From UBA9715 sp045614225 (GTDB taxonomy: Bacteria > Actinomycetota > Coriobacteriia > Coriobacteriales > Eggerthellaceae): DNA of 29,450 nucleotides. This document shows positions 21,806 to 28,375 of the stretch, one piece after another. Made by a program: the position numbers and the translations under genes. Each line of letters opens with the position of its first letter. Position 1 is the first letter of the stretch. The stretch lies in the NCBI GenBank assembly GCA_045614225.1, contig JAZLCO010000110.1:1-29450 (forward strand). Direction: 5' to 3'. Below the pieces are notes generated by a model, which worked only from the letters and a program-made list of their open reading frames with translations, did no database searches and was not told the origin of the DNA.

Positions 21806-24384
21806 TATGCGCTCACCTTCTTAATCTTCACGCGGGCGAAGCCGCCGTGGCGTGCGGTGTTGCCGCTGATGCGGTCATAGGCAACAGGAAGGATCTCGTT
21901 GTTGTTGCCGCCGCGCGGTTTAGCCTTGGCATAGTCGGCAGCCGCGACATGGCCGAATGCCCAGTGACCTTGGCCGTAGCACTTGATGACGACGCCGGGT
22001 CGCGTGCCTTCCCAACCCTTGGCCTTGACGGTGATTTTGCCCTGGACCGATTCGACTTCGATGGTGTCGCCGTCGACCAGACCGAGTTTCTCCATGTCCT
22101 CGGGATTGATCTTGAGCACGTCGTCCCACGCCTCGTCGCCGAGGTCGAGGTCCTTGAACTCTTGGAACAGCGGCAGGTTGGCCGAACGGCCTTCGCGGCT
22201 CAGGCGGCTGCGATGCTCGCTGAAAATGAACGGGTATTCGTCAGGGTCGCCGAAGCGGACAGGCGTTTCGAAGTGCGGAACATAGCACAAGCCGCCGCGC
22301 GCTTCGTATCCCCAAAGTTCCATGCAGGTGTCGACGTCCTTGGAGTACGTCCACGCCTTCTTTTCGAGCTGCTCTTTCAGCGTCTCGCTGTAGAACTCGT
22401 ACTTCTTCGTCTTCGTGCCGAACTTGCCCCAGTCCTTCTTGGTCTTGGCAGGATTGGAGTTGAACACGCCCTTCGAGGTGAAGGAACGCCACTGGCCGAG
22501 GTCTTTGCCCTGGCCCTTCTTGCCGGCGGTTCCGTCCCAAACAGGAGCGGTACGCCACTTGGTGACGATTTCCATGAAGCTCGACTCGCTCGTCGGGCGG
22601 TTTCCCGTCTCCGGGTCAACGAACGCCTTTGAGAAGTACTTGTAGACCTTGTCGAAGCCTTTCTCCTTGAGCTTCTCGGCGATGGCCCATGCCAACTCGG
22701 TCTCGTCGGCTTTCGTGTCCCACAAAGGAGTGATGACGGGCTGCTCGATGGCCACGTAGGTCACGAGATTCTGGTAGTTCTTGACATAGCCGTACTGCTC
22801 GAACATGTGGTGCTTCGGTGGCAGCAAGATGTCTGCGAACTGAGCGGACTCTGACGGGTTCATGGTGATGCATACGTAGAACGGCACTTTCGCCAAGGCC
22901 TCTTCCCAGCGCTGCGCGCCAGTGCACGAGAAGGCATAGTTGCAGTACTTCGACATCAGGAACTCGATGGGGTAGGGGTCCTCGTTCAGAATGACTTCTG
23001 CGAGGTTGTTCGTGAGCACCTGGTTCGAATGTTTGCCCGAACCGATAGCTGGCCACTCGATGCGGTTGCGGTGGTCGCATTTGGGCTCTTTCTCGAACTT
23101 CTTGGCGAGGCTGTCGCGGTAGGGCCTGTGGTCGGGCCACGGGTTCACATCGACGCTCGCGGAGTGCTGCGAGCCGCCCTTGTTCTCGAAGCTTCCGACT
23201 AGGCCGTTCAGCGCCTCGGCAGCCATGGCGCCGTAGATGCCGTTGGGTTGGTTGGATACGCCGGGACTCATCCACGAGCAGGACGCAGTGCCGTACTTGG
23301 CGAAATCCTTGGCGATCTTCGTGATGTCGGACGCGTCGATGCCGCAGATCTCGGCCGCCCATTCGGGGGTCGTGTCCTTGAGCACGAGGTTCCACCATCT
23401 GACGAGGCCGTAGCCTTGGTTGTACTGGAACAGGTCTTCGTTGACCTCTTCGCCTGCGACAAACATGTTGACATGCTTGTCGTAGAAGCCCGACAGCTCG
23501 TAAGCCTGCAGGCCTGTCTTGAAGTCGCCCACGAAATCCTTGTTCCATTTGCCAATAGTCAGGATGACGTGCGCGATGGCGCATGCCAGCGCGCCGTCGG
23601 TGCCTGGGATGATGGGCAGCCATTTGTCGGCCTTGGCTGCTGTGGGCGTGAAACGCGGATCGATGACGATGATGTGCGCGGCGTCCATGATCTGACCCCA
23701 ATGGTTCATAACGGCAGGTTGCTGCCTGTTCGAGCCGATGGGGTCGGTCGACCACATAAGGAAATACTTAGTGTTCTCCATGTCGTAGTCGCGATAGGAG
23801 TACATGCCGTTGACGGCCCACGATGCAGCCTTCTCAGCTTCGGCGCAGATGGTTGCGTGGCCGTAATAGTTCGGCGTGCCCATGAGGGCGGGGAAATAGT
23901 GATAGATCGCGTCGCCCACTTCAGACGAACGACCTTTGATAAACATGAACCTCTCGGACTTCTTCGCATCGTGAAGCTCGAGAAGCTTCTCGGCGATGGT
24001 ATCGAGGGCTTCGTCCCACGTGATGGGGATGAAACCCGGATCGATGCCACGGCCTTTTTCAGGGTTGGTTCGCTTCATCGGCGTCTTGATCCTGTCGGGA
24101 TCATACACCTGTTGAAGCGCAAGCGATGCCTTGGGGCAGCACTGGCCGTTGGTGGCAGTGCAGTTCTGGTTGCCGTTGACGCGAATGGCGCGTCCATTTT
24201 CCACGTAGATCTTGACGGGGCAGAAGCACGTGCAGCCTTGGCAGGCTGACGACGTCCATTTACCCGTCTCGTTCTTCCTGTGGGATTCATCGGCAAGCGC
24301 GGTGAAGGGCATGGCGCCCGATACAGCCGTCGCTCCAAGTCCCAGGGCGCTCGCCTTTAGAAAAGACCGCCTGGTTATTTTCAC
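21805..24384 (-). CDS. arrA: Molybdopterin reductase catalytic subunit, probable respiratory arsenate reductase ArrA
   Basis: An 859-residue Tat-exported molybdopterin enzyme. ITRRSFLK is the Tat motif; a hydrophobic stretch ends at ALADE. The 4Fe-4S motif is C-x2-C-x3-C-x27-C, starting CQGCTCFC. The Mo ligand position is Cys180 in GHATIC, so it is not a Ser-ligated DMSO reductase. Relative to this Cys, Arg at -28, His at -4, Lys at +5 and Tyr at +17 are present; these are the offsets I recall for Arg165, His189, Lys198 and Tyr210 around Cys193 in Shewanella ArrA. FIPITWDEAL also matches ArrA. It would reduce arsenate to arsenite. Alternatives are an Arx-type or polysulfide/tetrathionate-type enzyme. 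GTG 24384 is chosen because GAGAGG precedes it; GTG 24405 has no such site. Confidence 0.8.
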   Translation of the reverse strand: MKITRRSFLKASALGLGATAVSGAMPFTALADESHRKNETGKWTSSACQGCTCFCPVKIYVENGRAIRVNGNQNCTATNGQCCPKASLALQQVYDPDRIKTPMKRTNPEKGRGIDPGFIPITWDEALDTIAEKLLELHDAKKSERFMFIKGRSSEVGDAIYHYFPALMGTPNYYGHATICAEAEKAASWAVNGMYSYRDYDMENTKYFLMWSTDPIGSNRQQPAVMNHWGQIMDAAHIIVIDPRFTPTAAKADKWLPIIPGTDGALACAIAHVILTIGKWNKDFVGDFKTGLQAYELSGFYDKHVNMFVAGEEVNEDLFQYNQGYGLVRWWNLVLKDTTPEWAAEICGIDASDITKIAKDFAKYGTASCSWMSPGVSNQPNGIYGAMAAEALNGLVGSFENKGGSQHSASVDVNPWPDHRPYRDSLAKKFEKEPKCDHRNRIEWPAIGSGKHSNQVLTNNLAEVILNEDPYPIEFLMSKYCNYAFSCTGAQRWEEALAKVPFYVCITMNPSESAQFADILLPPKHHMFEQYGYVKNYQNLVTYVAIEQPVITPLWDTKADETELAWAIAEKLKEKGFDKVYKYFSKAFVDPETGNRPTSESSFMEIVTKWRTAPVWDGTAGKKGQGKDLGQWRSFTSKGVFNSNPAKTKKDWGKFGTKTKKYEFYSETLKEQLEKKAWTYSKDVDTCMELWGYEARGGLCYVPHFETPVRFGDPDEYPFIFSEHRSRLSREGRSANLPLFQEFKDLDLGDEAWDDVLKINPEDMEKLGLVDGDTIEVESVQGKITVKAKGWEGTRPGVVIKCYGQGHWAFGHVAAADYAKAKPRGGNNNEILPVAYDRISGNTARHGGFARVKIKKVSA

Positions 24385-24415
24385 TTGAATCCTCTCTTCT
24401 TGCACATGTGTATAA

Positions 24416-24435
24416 CCCTGACCAGCTGGTCAGGG
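24416..24435. promoter_or_regulatory. Perfect 20-bp palindrome in the arr leader
   Basis: CCCTGACCAG followed by its exact reverse complement CTGGTCAGGG, 31 nt before the arrA start. It could be a protein operator (TetR or similar dimer) or a hairpin in the mRNA. No T run follows on either side. Confidence 0.75.
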
Positions 24436-24583
24436 ACGTGCAAGTCAAAAGTCGGATTCGGATCGTCGTCGACCGGATTCCGCAATGACAGTCCTCTTGG
24501 CGGGAGCCTTGCTATTTGTGAGGCTTCTCGTCTGAACTCGTCTGGAACTGAAGCCGAATAATCTGCTTCCCCCTTATTGTTCC

Positions 24584-24601
24584 TTGTCAAAGTATAGACA
24601 A
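24584..24601. promoter_or_regulatory. Dyad operator TTGTC-N8-GACAA (site 3)
   Basis: The same dyad as at 15536 and 18605, here flanked by CC and by TGTC so that the extended GACAATGTC is again present. On the minus strand its spacer contains the arr -10 box TATACT, so a bound protein would cover the arr promoter; it is also about 40 bp upstream of the aquaporin -35. Confidence 0.65.
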
Positions 24602-24618
24602 TGTCCAATATAAGTCAA
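24591..24618 (-). promoter_or_regulatory. Predicted arr promoter
   Basis: On the minus strand TTGACT (24618-24613), a 16-bp spacer and TATACT (24596-24591). It gives a leader of about 200 nt. The -10 box lies inside the dyad operator. Confidence 0.55.
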
Positions 24619-24632
24619 CACCAATTCACTAG

Positions 24633-24661
24633 TTGACATAATCCAATAATAGACTTACATT
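24633..24661 (+). promoter_or_regulatory. Predicted promoter of the aquaporin operon
   Basis: A perfect TTGACA (24633-24638), 17 bp and TACATT (24656-24661). The spacer contains ATCCAATAATAGAC, a near copy of GTCCAATATAAGTC at 24603-24616 and of GTCCAATAAAAGAC at 18607-18620. Confidence 0.55.
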
Positions 24662-24672
24662 GCATTATGCAA
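24660..24672. promoter_or_regulatory. 13-bp palindrome at the aquaporin transcription start
   Basis: TTGCAT-T-ATGCAA is a perfect palindrome around one base, overlapping the end of the -10 box; GACTT and AAGTC flank it at slightly unequal distances. It is placed where a repressor would block transcription. Confidence 0.5.
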
Positions 24673-24776
24673 GTCAAAAGATAGTAGAAGGTTGGGATTT
24701 CCCCTTAGGTCCGAGCCTAGAGCCAGAGGCATACGTCCTGGCTTTGTTAGTTGCAACCTAAAGGGAAAGAGGATTT

Positions 24777-25631
24777 GTGAACACTGCAAAAAACTTCGCC
24801 GGTGAGCTTATCGGCACGTTCATCATGTGCTTCTGCGGCATCGGCGCCGTGGCAACCGCCACGCTTTTCGGCGCTCTGACTGGCCCCGGCCAGGTTGGCC
24901 TCGTATGGGGTCTGGCAATCGCAATCGCCATCTTCGTTACGCGCAACCTTTCCGACGCGCACTTCAACCCCGCCGTGTCGCTTGCCATGTGCATCGGCGG
25001 CCGTATGAAGTGGCGCGATCTGCCCATCTATCTCGTCGGTCAGTGCTGCGGCGCTTTCCTGGCCGCCGGCGGCCTCTGGCTGCTCTTCGCTGACTCCGTC
25101 ATGAAGAACCTGAAGAACGCTGGTCTGTCGATGTCCAGCAATTCAATTGGCTCTGCCGCTTCGATTTGGTGCGAGATTTATCCGAACACTTCTGCTGGCG
25201 CTGTGAGCTACATCACCGGCGCCCTGGCTGAGGGCATCGGCGTGTTCGTTCTCGTACTCGTTATCTTCTCGGTCACCGCTCCTGAAAACAAGGGCCGTGC
25301 TTCCCGTACGCTCGCCCCGTTTGCAATCGGTCTGACCATCACCATCCTGATCAACGTTATCGGCCCGCTGACCGATGCTGGCTTGAACCCTGCTCGTGAC
25401 TTCATGCCGCGCATTTGGGCGTGCATCGTTGGATGGGGCACCATCGCGTTCGGATCCAATCCGTTTGAAACCAGCATGGTTTACATCGTTGGTCCGCTAG
25501 TTGGTGGCGTGCTCGCTGCTCTTCTTTACAACTTCGTTTTGCGTCCCATGCACCAGAAGGGTGCCGAGGCTGACGCCGAATTGGCGGATAGCAACGAGAA
25601 GTTCCTCGCTGCCGAAGATAAGTTGATGTAG
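24777..25631 (+). CDS. MIP-family aquaglyceroporin
   Basis: A 284-residue membrane channel with six hydrophobic segments and the two half-helix motifs NPA (residues 64-66) and NPARD (204-208). The Asp after NPAR is the glycerol-channel signature rather than the water-channel one. Such channels pass glycerol and, as undissociated hydroxides, arsenite and methylarsenite; AqpS and related channels are known in arsenic operons. Cotranscription with an ArsM-like gene 13 nt downstream, next to arr, argues for arsenic movement here, by inference. It starts with GTG at 24777 after AAAGAGG. There is no glycerol kinase or glycerol dehydrogenase gene in the window. Confidence 0.9.
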   Translation: MNTAKNFAGELIGTFIMCFCGIGAVATATLFGALTGPGQVGLVWGLAIAIAIFVTRNLSDAHFNPAVSLAMCIGGRMKWRDLPIYLVGQCCGAFLAAGGLWLLFADSVMKNLKNAGLSMSSNSIGSAASIWCEIYPNTSAGAVSYITGALAEGIGVFVLVLVIFSVTAPENKGRASRTLAPFAIGLTITILINVIGPLTDAGLNPARDFMPRIWACIVGWGTIAFGSNPFETSMVYIVGPLVGGVLAALLYNFVLRPMHQKGAEADAELADSNEKFLAAEDKLM

Positions 25632-25644
25632 GAGGAAAACAACC

Positions 25645-26571
25645 ATGTCCGATATCCAGAAGGCAGACATCGAAGGTATCCTTGCCGAGATTCCAGCTGC
25701 AGCATCCGAAGGCGCGGCCGACTGGGGCAACCCGTTCCCGCTGGCCTTGAGCGACTGCGAGACCATCCTCGTGCTTGGATGTGGCGCAGGTCGAGACGCG
25801 TTCGTCGCCGGCAAGCTCGCTGGCCCGAACTGCCACGTAATCGGCATCGAGTTCTCGGAAGACCTCGTCAAGAAGGCCAACGAGATCAAAGAAGAGCTTG
25901 GCGCGAACAATGTTGAGTTCAAGCAGGGCTGCCACATGACTCTCGACGGGCTCGGCATTGCGAGCGATTCGGTAGACCTGGTCATCGCAAACGGCGCTGT
26001 GAGCCATGCGCCCAACACGCAGACTCAGCTCTACACCATCTGGCGTGTTCTTAAGTTTGGCGGCGAGTTCTACATGTCCGACATCTTCGTCGACCGTCGC
26101 ACGCCAGCCGACAAGAAGACCGACAAGATGAAGGAACTCGGCTTGGCCGGTGCTCTTTACATCGAGGACTATCGTCGCTTCTGCCGCGAGGCTGGTTGGC
26201 CGACCATCCGCTGCATTTGCACGGCCGTCTACAAGAAAGAGCAGCCGGCCGAGGTTGAGGGTTGGACGTATTTCGTACGCACTATGCGCGCCTACAAGAT
26301 CCCCGGTATTCTCGAGGATCTGTGCGAGCAGTACGATCAGTTCGCTACCTACAAGGGCGGCATCGAAGGTGCGCCCGACTACTATGATCTCGACGACCAT
26401 CACCGCTTCATGAAGGACGAACCGCTGTCTGTCTGCGGCAACTCCTGCGCCATGGTCGAGAACACTCGCGTGGGCAAGTACTTCGAGATCAAGGGCGACC
26501 GTTCGGTGCACAGTGGCCCGTATCCCGGCTGCGGCAACATCCCGTATTCCGCTGCTGAAGTCTGGGAATAA
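25645..26571 (+). CDS. ArsM-like methyltransferase lacking the catalytic cysteines
   Basis: A 308-residue paralogue of the ArsM at 26825, aligned along nearly its full length, with very similar C-terminal domains (DLDDHHRF, CGNSC, GKYFEI, PGCGN). The SAM motif survives as LVLGCGAGRD at 43-51. All four ArsM cysteines are gone: the N-terminal Cys cluster is deleted, YGCGSP is WGNPFP, SNCVINLS is ANGAVSHA (Gly117), and GECLGGA is KELGLAGA. It therefore probably cannot methylate arsenite by the known mechanism. It may be a binding or regulatory subunit, a partner of ArsM or of the channel, or act on another substrate. AGGAGG stands 7 nt before the ATG, and the aquaporin stop is 13 nt upstream. 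The reading frame is intact, so it is not a decaying pseudogene. Confidence 0.88.
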   Translation: MSDIQKADIEGILAEIPAAASEGAADWGNPFPLALSDCETILVLGCGAGRDAFVAGKLAGPNCHVIGIEFSEDLVKKANEIKEELGANNVEFKQGCHMTLDGLGIASDSVDLVIANGAVSHAPNTQTQLYTIWRVLKFGGEFYMSDIFVDRRTPADKKTDKMKELGLAGALYIEDYRRFCREAGWPTIRCICTAVYKKEQPAEVEGWTYFVRTMRAYKIPGILEDLCEQYDQFATYKGGIEGAPDYYDLDDHHRFMKDEPLSVCGNSCAMVENTRVGKYFEIKGDRSVHSGPYPGCGNIPYSAAEVWE

Positions 26572-26639
26572 TCGAAACGCATGGTCAGGCGGCACTGGTA
26601 GGGCGGTTGTCGTCTTGGGCAAATAAAAACAGGGGGTTT

Positions 26640-26668
26640 GAGCCTCGCCAATTGGCGAGGCTCTTTTT
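26640..26668 (+). terminator. Rho-independent terminator of the aquaporin operon
   Basis: GAGCCTCGCC (26640-26649), loop AATT, GGCGAGGCTC (26654-26663), then TTTTT. It is a perfect 10-bp stem and separates the aquaporin operon from the arsM gene. Confidence 0.93.
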
Positions 26669-26677
26669 ATTAGATTG

Positions 26678-26705
26678 TTGCTAATGATTGATTATGTCGT
26701 ATAAT
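26678..26705 (+). promoter_or_regulatory. Promoter of the second arsM gene
   Basis: TTGCTA (26678-26683), 16 bp and a perfect TATAAT (26700-26705). The leader to the ATG at 26825 is about 113 nt and holds a short inverted repeat just after the start site. It does not contain the TTGTC-N8-GACAA dyad. Confidence 0.65.
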
Positions 26706-26709
26706 AAAG

Positions 26710-26726
26710 CCTAGTAACCGACTAGG
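26710..26726. promoter_or_regulatory. Inverted repeat at the arsM transcription start
   Basis: CCTAGT, AACCG, ACTAGG: a perfect 6-bp inverted repeat right at the expected +1, placed as an operator would be. It could also be a weak 5' hairpin. Confidence 0.5.
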
Positions 26727-26824
26727 GAAATTAGAAAGAGGAAATCGATAGCTTATAACAGGTGGCTGGTTCGGTTCCCGGCTGATGAGCGTCTCGAGTT
26801 TCAAAAATCAGATTGGAGTTGCAT

Positions 26825-27883
26825 ATGAGCGTTTCGCGCGAGGAAATCAAAGCGTATTACAGCAACGTCAGCATGAAAGAGCATGGCGAGATGGCCACGA
26901 ATACATGCGCCTGCGGTCCTGAGTGCATGCCGGCCTACATCCAGAAGATCCTCGATGAGATTCCCGACGAGGTGACGTCCCGCTTCTATGGCTGCGGCTC
27001 GCCGCTGCCTCCGGCGCTCGAGGGCTGCACGGTTCTCGACCTCGGCTGTGGTACCGGTCGCGACGTCTACCTCGCTTCCAAGCTGGTCGGCCCTGAGGGC
27101 AAGGTCATCGGTGTTGACATGAACGAAGACCAGCTCGGCATCGCCGAGAAGTTCCATGCTGAGATGGCCGCGAAGTGGGGCTACGACAATGTCGAGTTCA
27201 AGCAGGGTTTCATCGAGGCGCTCGATGAGATTGGCATCGAGGACAACTCGATCGATGTCGTCATTTCCAACTGCGTCATCAACCTCTCGCCTGACAAGGA
27301 GGCCGTGTTCTCCGAGATCTGGCGTGTGCTCAAGATTGGCGGCGAGCTGTACTTCAGCGACATCTTCGCCGACCGCCGCGTGCCCGACGATATCAACAAC
27401 AACCCGGTGCTCGTGGGCGAGTGCCTGGGCGGTGCCATGTATATCGAAGACTACCGCCGCCTGATGACCAAGTGCGGTTGGCAGGACTTCCGTTACATGT
27501 CGAGCAGCGCCGCGACGATCGACAACGAGGAAATCGAAGCGCTCATCGGCAACATCGAGTACACGAGCCGAACCATCCGTGCCTTCAAGTTGCCCGATAC
27601 GGTCGAGGATATCTGCGAGCAGTATGGCCAGACGGCAATTTACCGCGGCGGCATCGAGGGCTGCGAGAAGTACTTCGACCTCGACGACCACCATCGCTTC
27701 TTCAAAGACTTGCGCCTCGATGTGTGTGGTAATTCCTGCACGTACGTCCAGGACACGCGCTATGGCAAGTACTTCGAGATCTTCGGTGACCGTTCCATCC
27801 ACTTCGGTCCGTACGAAGGTTGCGGCAACGCTCCTTCTGTGAGCGGTGACGGCGGCGGCTGCTGTGGTGGCGGTTGCTGCTAA
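26825..27883 (+). CDS. arsM: Arsenite S-adenosylmethionine methyltransferase, long form with CC tail
   Basis: A 352-residue ArsM of the algal/bacterial long type. It has an N-terminal Cys cluster (Cys28, Cys30, Cys34), Cys57 in RFYGCGSP, the SAM motif LDLGCGTGRD at 71-80, Cys150 in SNCVINLS and Cys200 in GECLGGA; these correspond to the four conserved Cys of CmArsM. The C-terminal domain (DLDDHHRF, CGNSC, GPYEGCGN) is complete, and the chain ends in a Gly-rich tail with two CC pairs, which may bind As(III). It makes methylated arsenicals in the cytoplasm. ATG 26825 follows GGAG; a TTG at 26813 is in frame but would remove that site. Own promoter and terminator. Confidence 0.94.
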   Translation: MSVSREEIKAYYSNVSMKEHGEMATNTCACGPECMPAYIQKILDEIPDEVTSRFYGCGSPLPPALEGCTVLDLGCGTGRDVYLASKLVGPEGKVIGVDMNEDQLGIAEKFHAEMAAKWGYDNVEFKQGFIEALDEIGIEDNSIDVVISNCVINLSPDKEAVFSEIWRVLKIGGELYFSDIFADRRVPDDINNNPVLVGECLGGAMYIEDYRRLMTKCGWQDFRYMSSSAATIDNEEIEALIGNIEYTSRTIRAFKLPDTVEDICEQYGQTAIYRGGIEGCEKYFDLDDHHRFFKDLRLDVCGNSCTYVQDTRYGKYFEIFGDRSIHFGPYEGCGNAPSVSGDGGGCCGGGCC

Positions 27884-27906
27884 CGTACGTTTGGGGTGAT
27901 TCCACG

Positions 27907-27940
27907 GAGGCCGCGCAATTCGAGTTGCACGGCCTCTTTT
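27907..27940 (+). terminator. Terminator after the second arsM gene
   Basis: GAGGCCGCGCAA (27907-27918) and TTGCACGGCCTC (27925-27936) form a 12-bp stem with one mismatch and a 6-nt loop, followed by TTTT. Confidence 0.85.
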
Positions 27941-27961
27941 AGTTATTGCTGGCGTACACGC

Positions 27962-28366
27962 TCAGCGCCTGAAGCAGGTAGCGGTCATCTTGGCGACGGG
28001 AGTGTCCAGGTCGTCTTTCACTTCGATGGTGTAGAACCCGAGGTTGCGGCCGCTCTTGTCAGCGTCGCACGTGGCGATGAGCGTGCTTCCTTTCGTGCTG
28101 TTCAGGTATTCGATTGTGTTGTTCACGGCGACTGTGGGATCTTCCCCGATGTTGCACGCAATGGCCAGCGCGAAGTCGGCGAGCGTGAAGATAGCGCCTC
28201 CCATGACGTTTCCCATGGCGTTCAAGTGGATAGGTGCGATGTCGAATGCGCAAACAGCATGGCCGCGTGACGCCTCAAGCACGCGGCATCCGCATGCTTC
28301 GGTTGCGAAACGGTCGTTGCCGAACAATTCGCGAACTTCCTCGATGGGGCAGTTCTCGTCAAGCAT
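27962..28366 (-). CDS. PaaI-like hotdog thioesterase
   Basis: A 134-residue hotdog-fold protein of the PaaI/YbgC-like group that hydrolyses acyl-CoA or aryl-CoA thioesters. The core segment HLNAMGNVMGGAIFTLADFA, near residues 47-66, follows the PaaI pattern H-x-N-x2-G-x2-H-G-G-x4-L-x-D with Met in place of the His. The substrate is unknown. AGGGAGA precedes the ATG. It begins 9 nt after the stop of the aminotransferase gene, so the two form an operon, without an obvious pathway link. Confidence 0.87.
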   Translation of the reverse strand: MLDENCPIEEVRELFGNDRFATEACGCRVLEASRGHAVCAFDIAPIHLNAMGNVMGGAIFTLADFALAIACNIGEDPTVAVNNTIEYLNSTKGSTLIATCDADKSGRNLGFYTIEVKDDLDTPVAKMTATCFRR

Positions 28367-28375
28367 GGTGTCTCC

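Larger units (their letters stand above)
24385..24776. other. 392-nt divergent control region between arr and the aquaporin operon
   Basis: The region holds, from left to right, a 20-bp palindrome in the arr leader, the third TTGTC-N8-GACAA dyad, a minus-strand promoter for arr, two CCAATA-type repeats, and a plus-strand promoter with a 13-bp palindrome for the aquaporin gene. A short minus-strand open frame (24381-24608) crosses it but has no ribosome binding site and is not called a gene. The arr leader is about 200 nt, long enough for RNA-level control. Confidence 0.7.

Noticed and set aside
23248..24249. Plus-strand open frame of 333 codons inside the reductase gene
   Set aside because: It is antisense to the Fe-S and Mo-ligand region of the reductase, with low-complexity valine-rich translation and no start signal.
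21805..24384. Annotation as DMSO or trimethylamine N-oxide reductase
   Set aside because: The Mo-ligand position is Cys in GHATIC rather than Ser, and the residues around it match ArrA better.
24381..24608. Minus-strand open frame of 75 codons in the arr leader, a possible leader peptide
   Set aside because: No ribosome binding site or plausible start, and it is read through the palindrome and dyad; kept only as leader sequence.
25402..27802. Long minus-strand open frames (406 and 333 codons) opposite the aquaporin and ArsM genes
   Set aside because: The two resemble each other only because the ArsM paralogues on the other strand resemble each other; no independent coding evidence.
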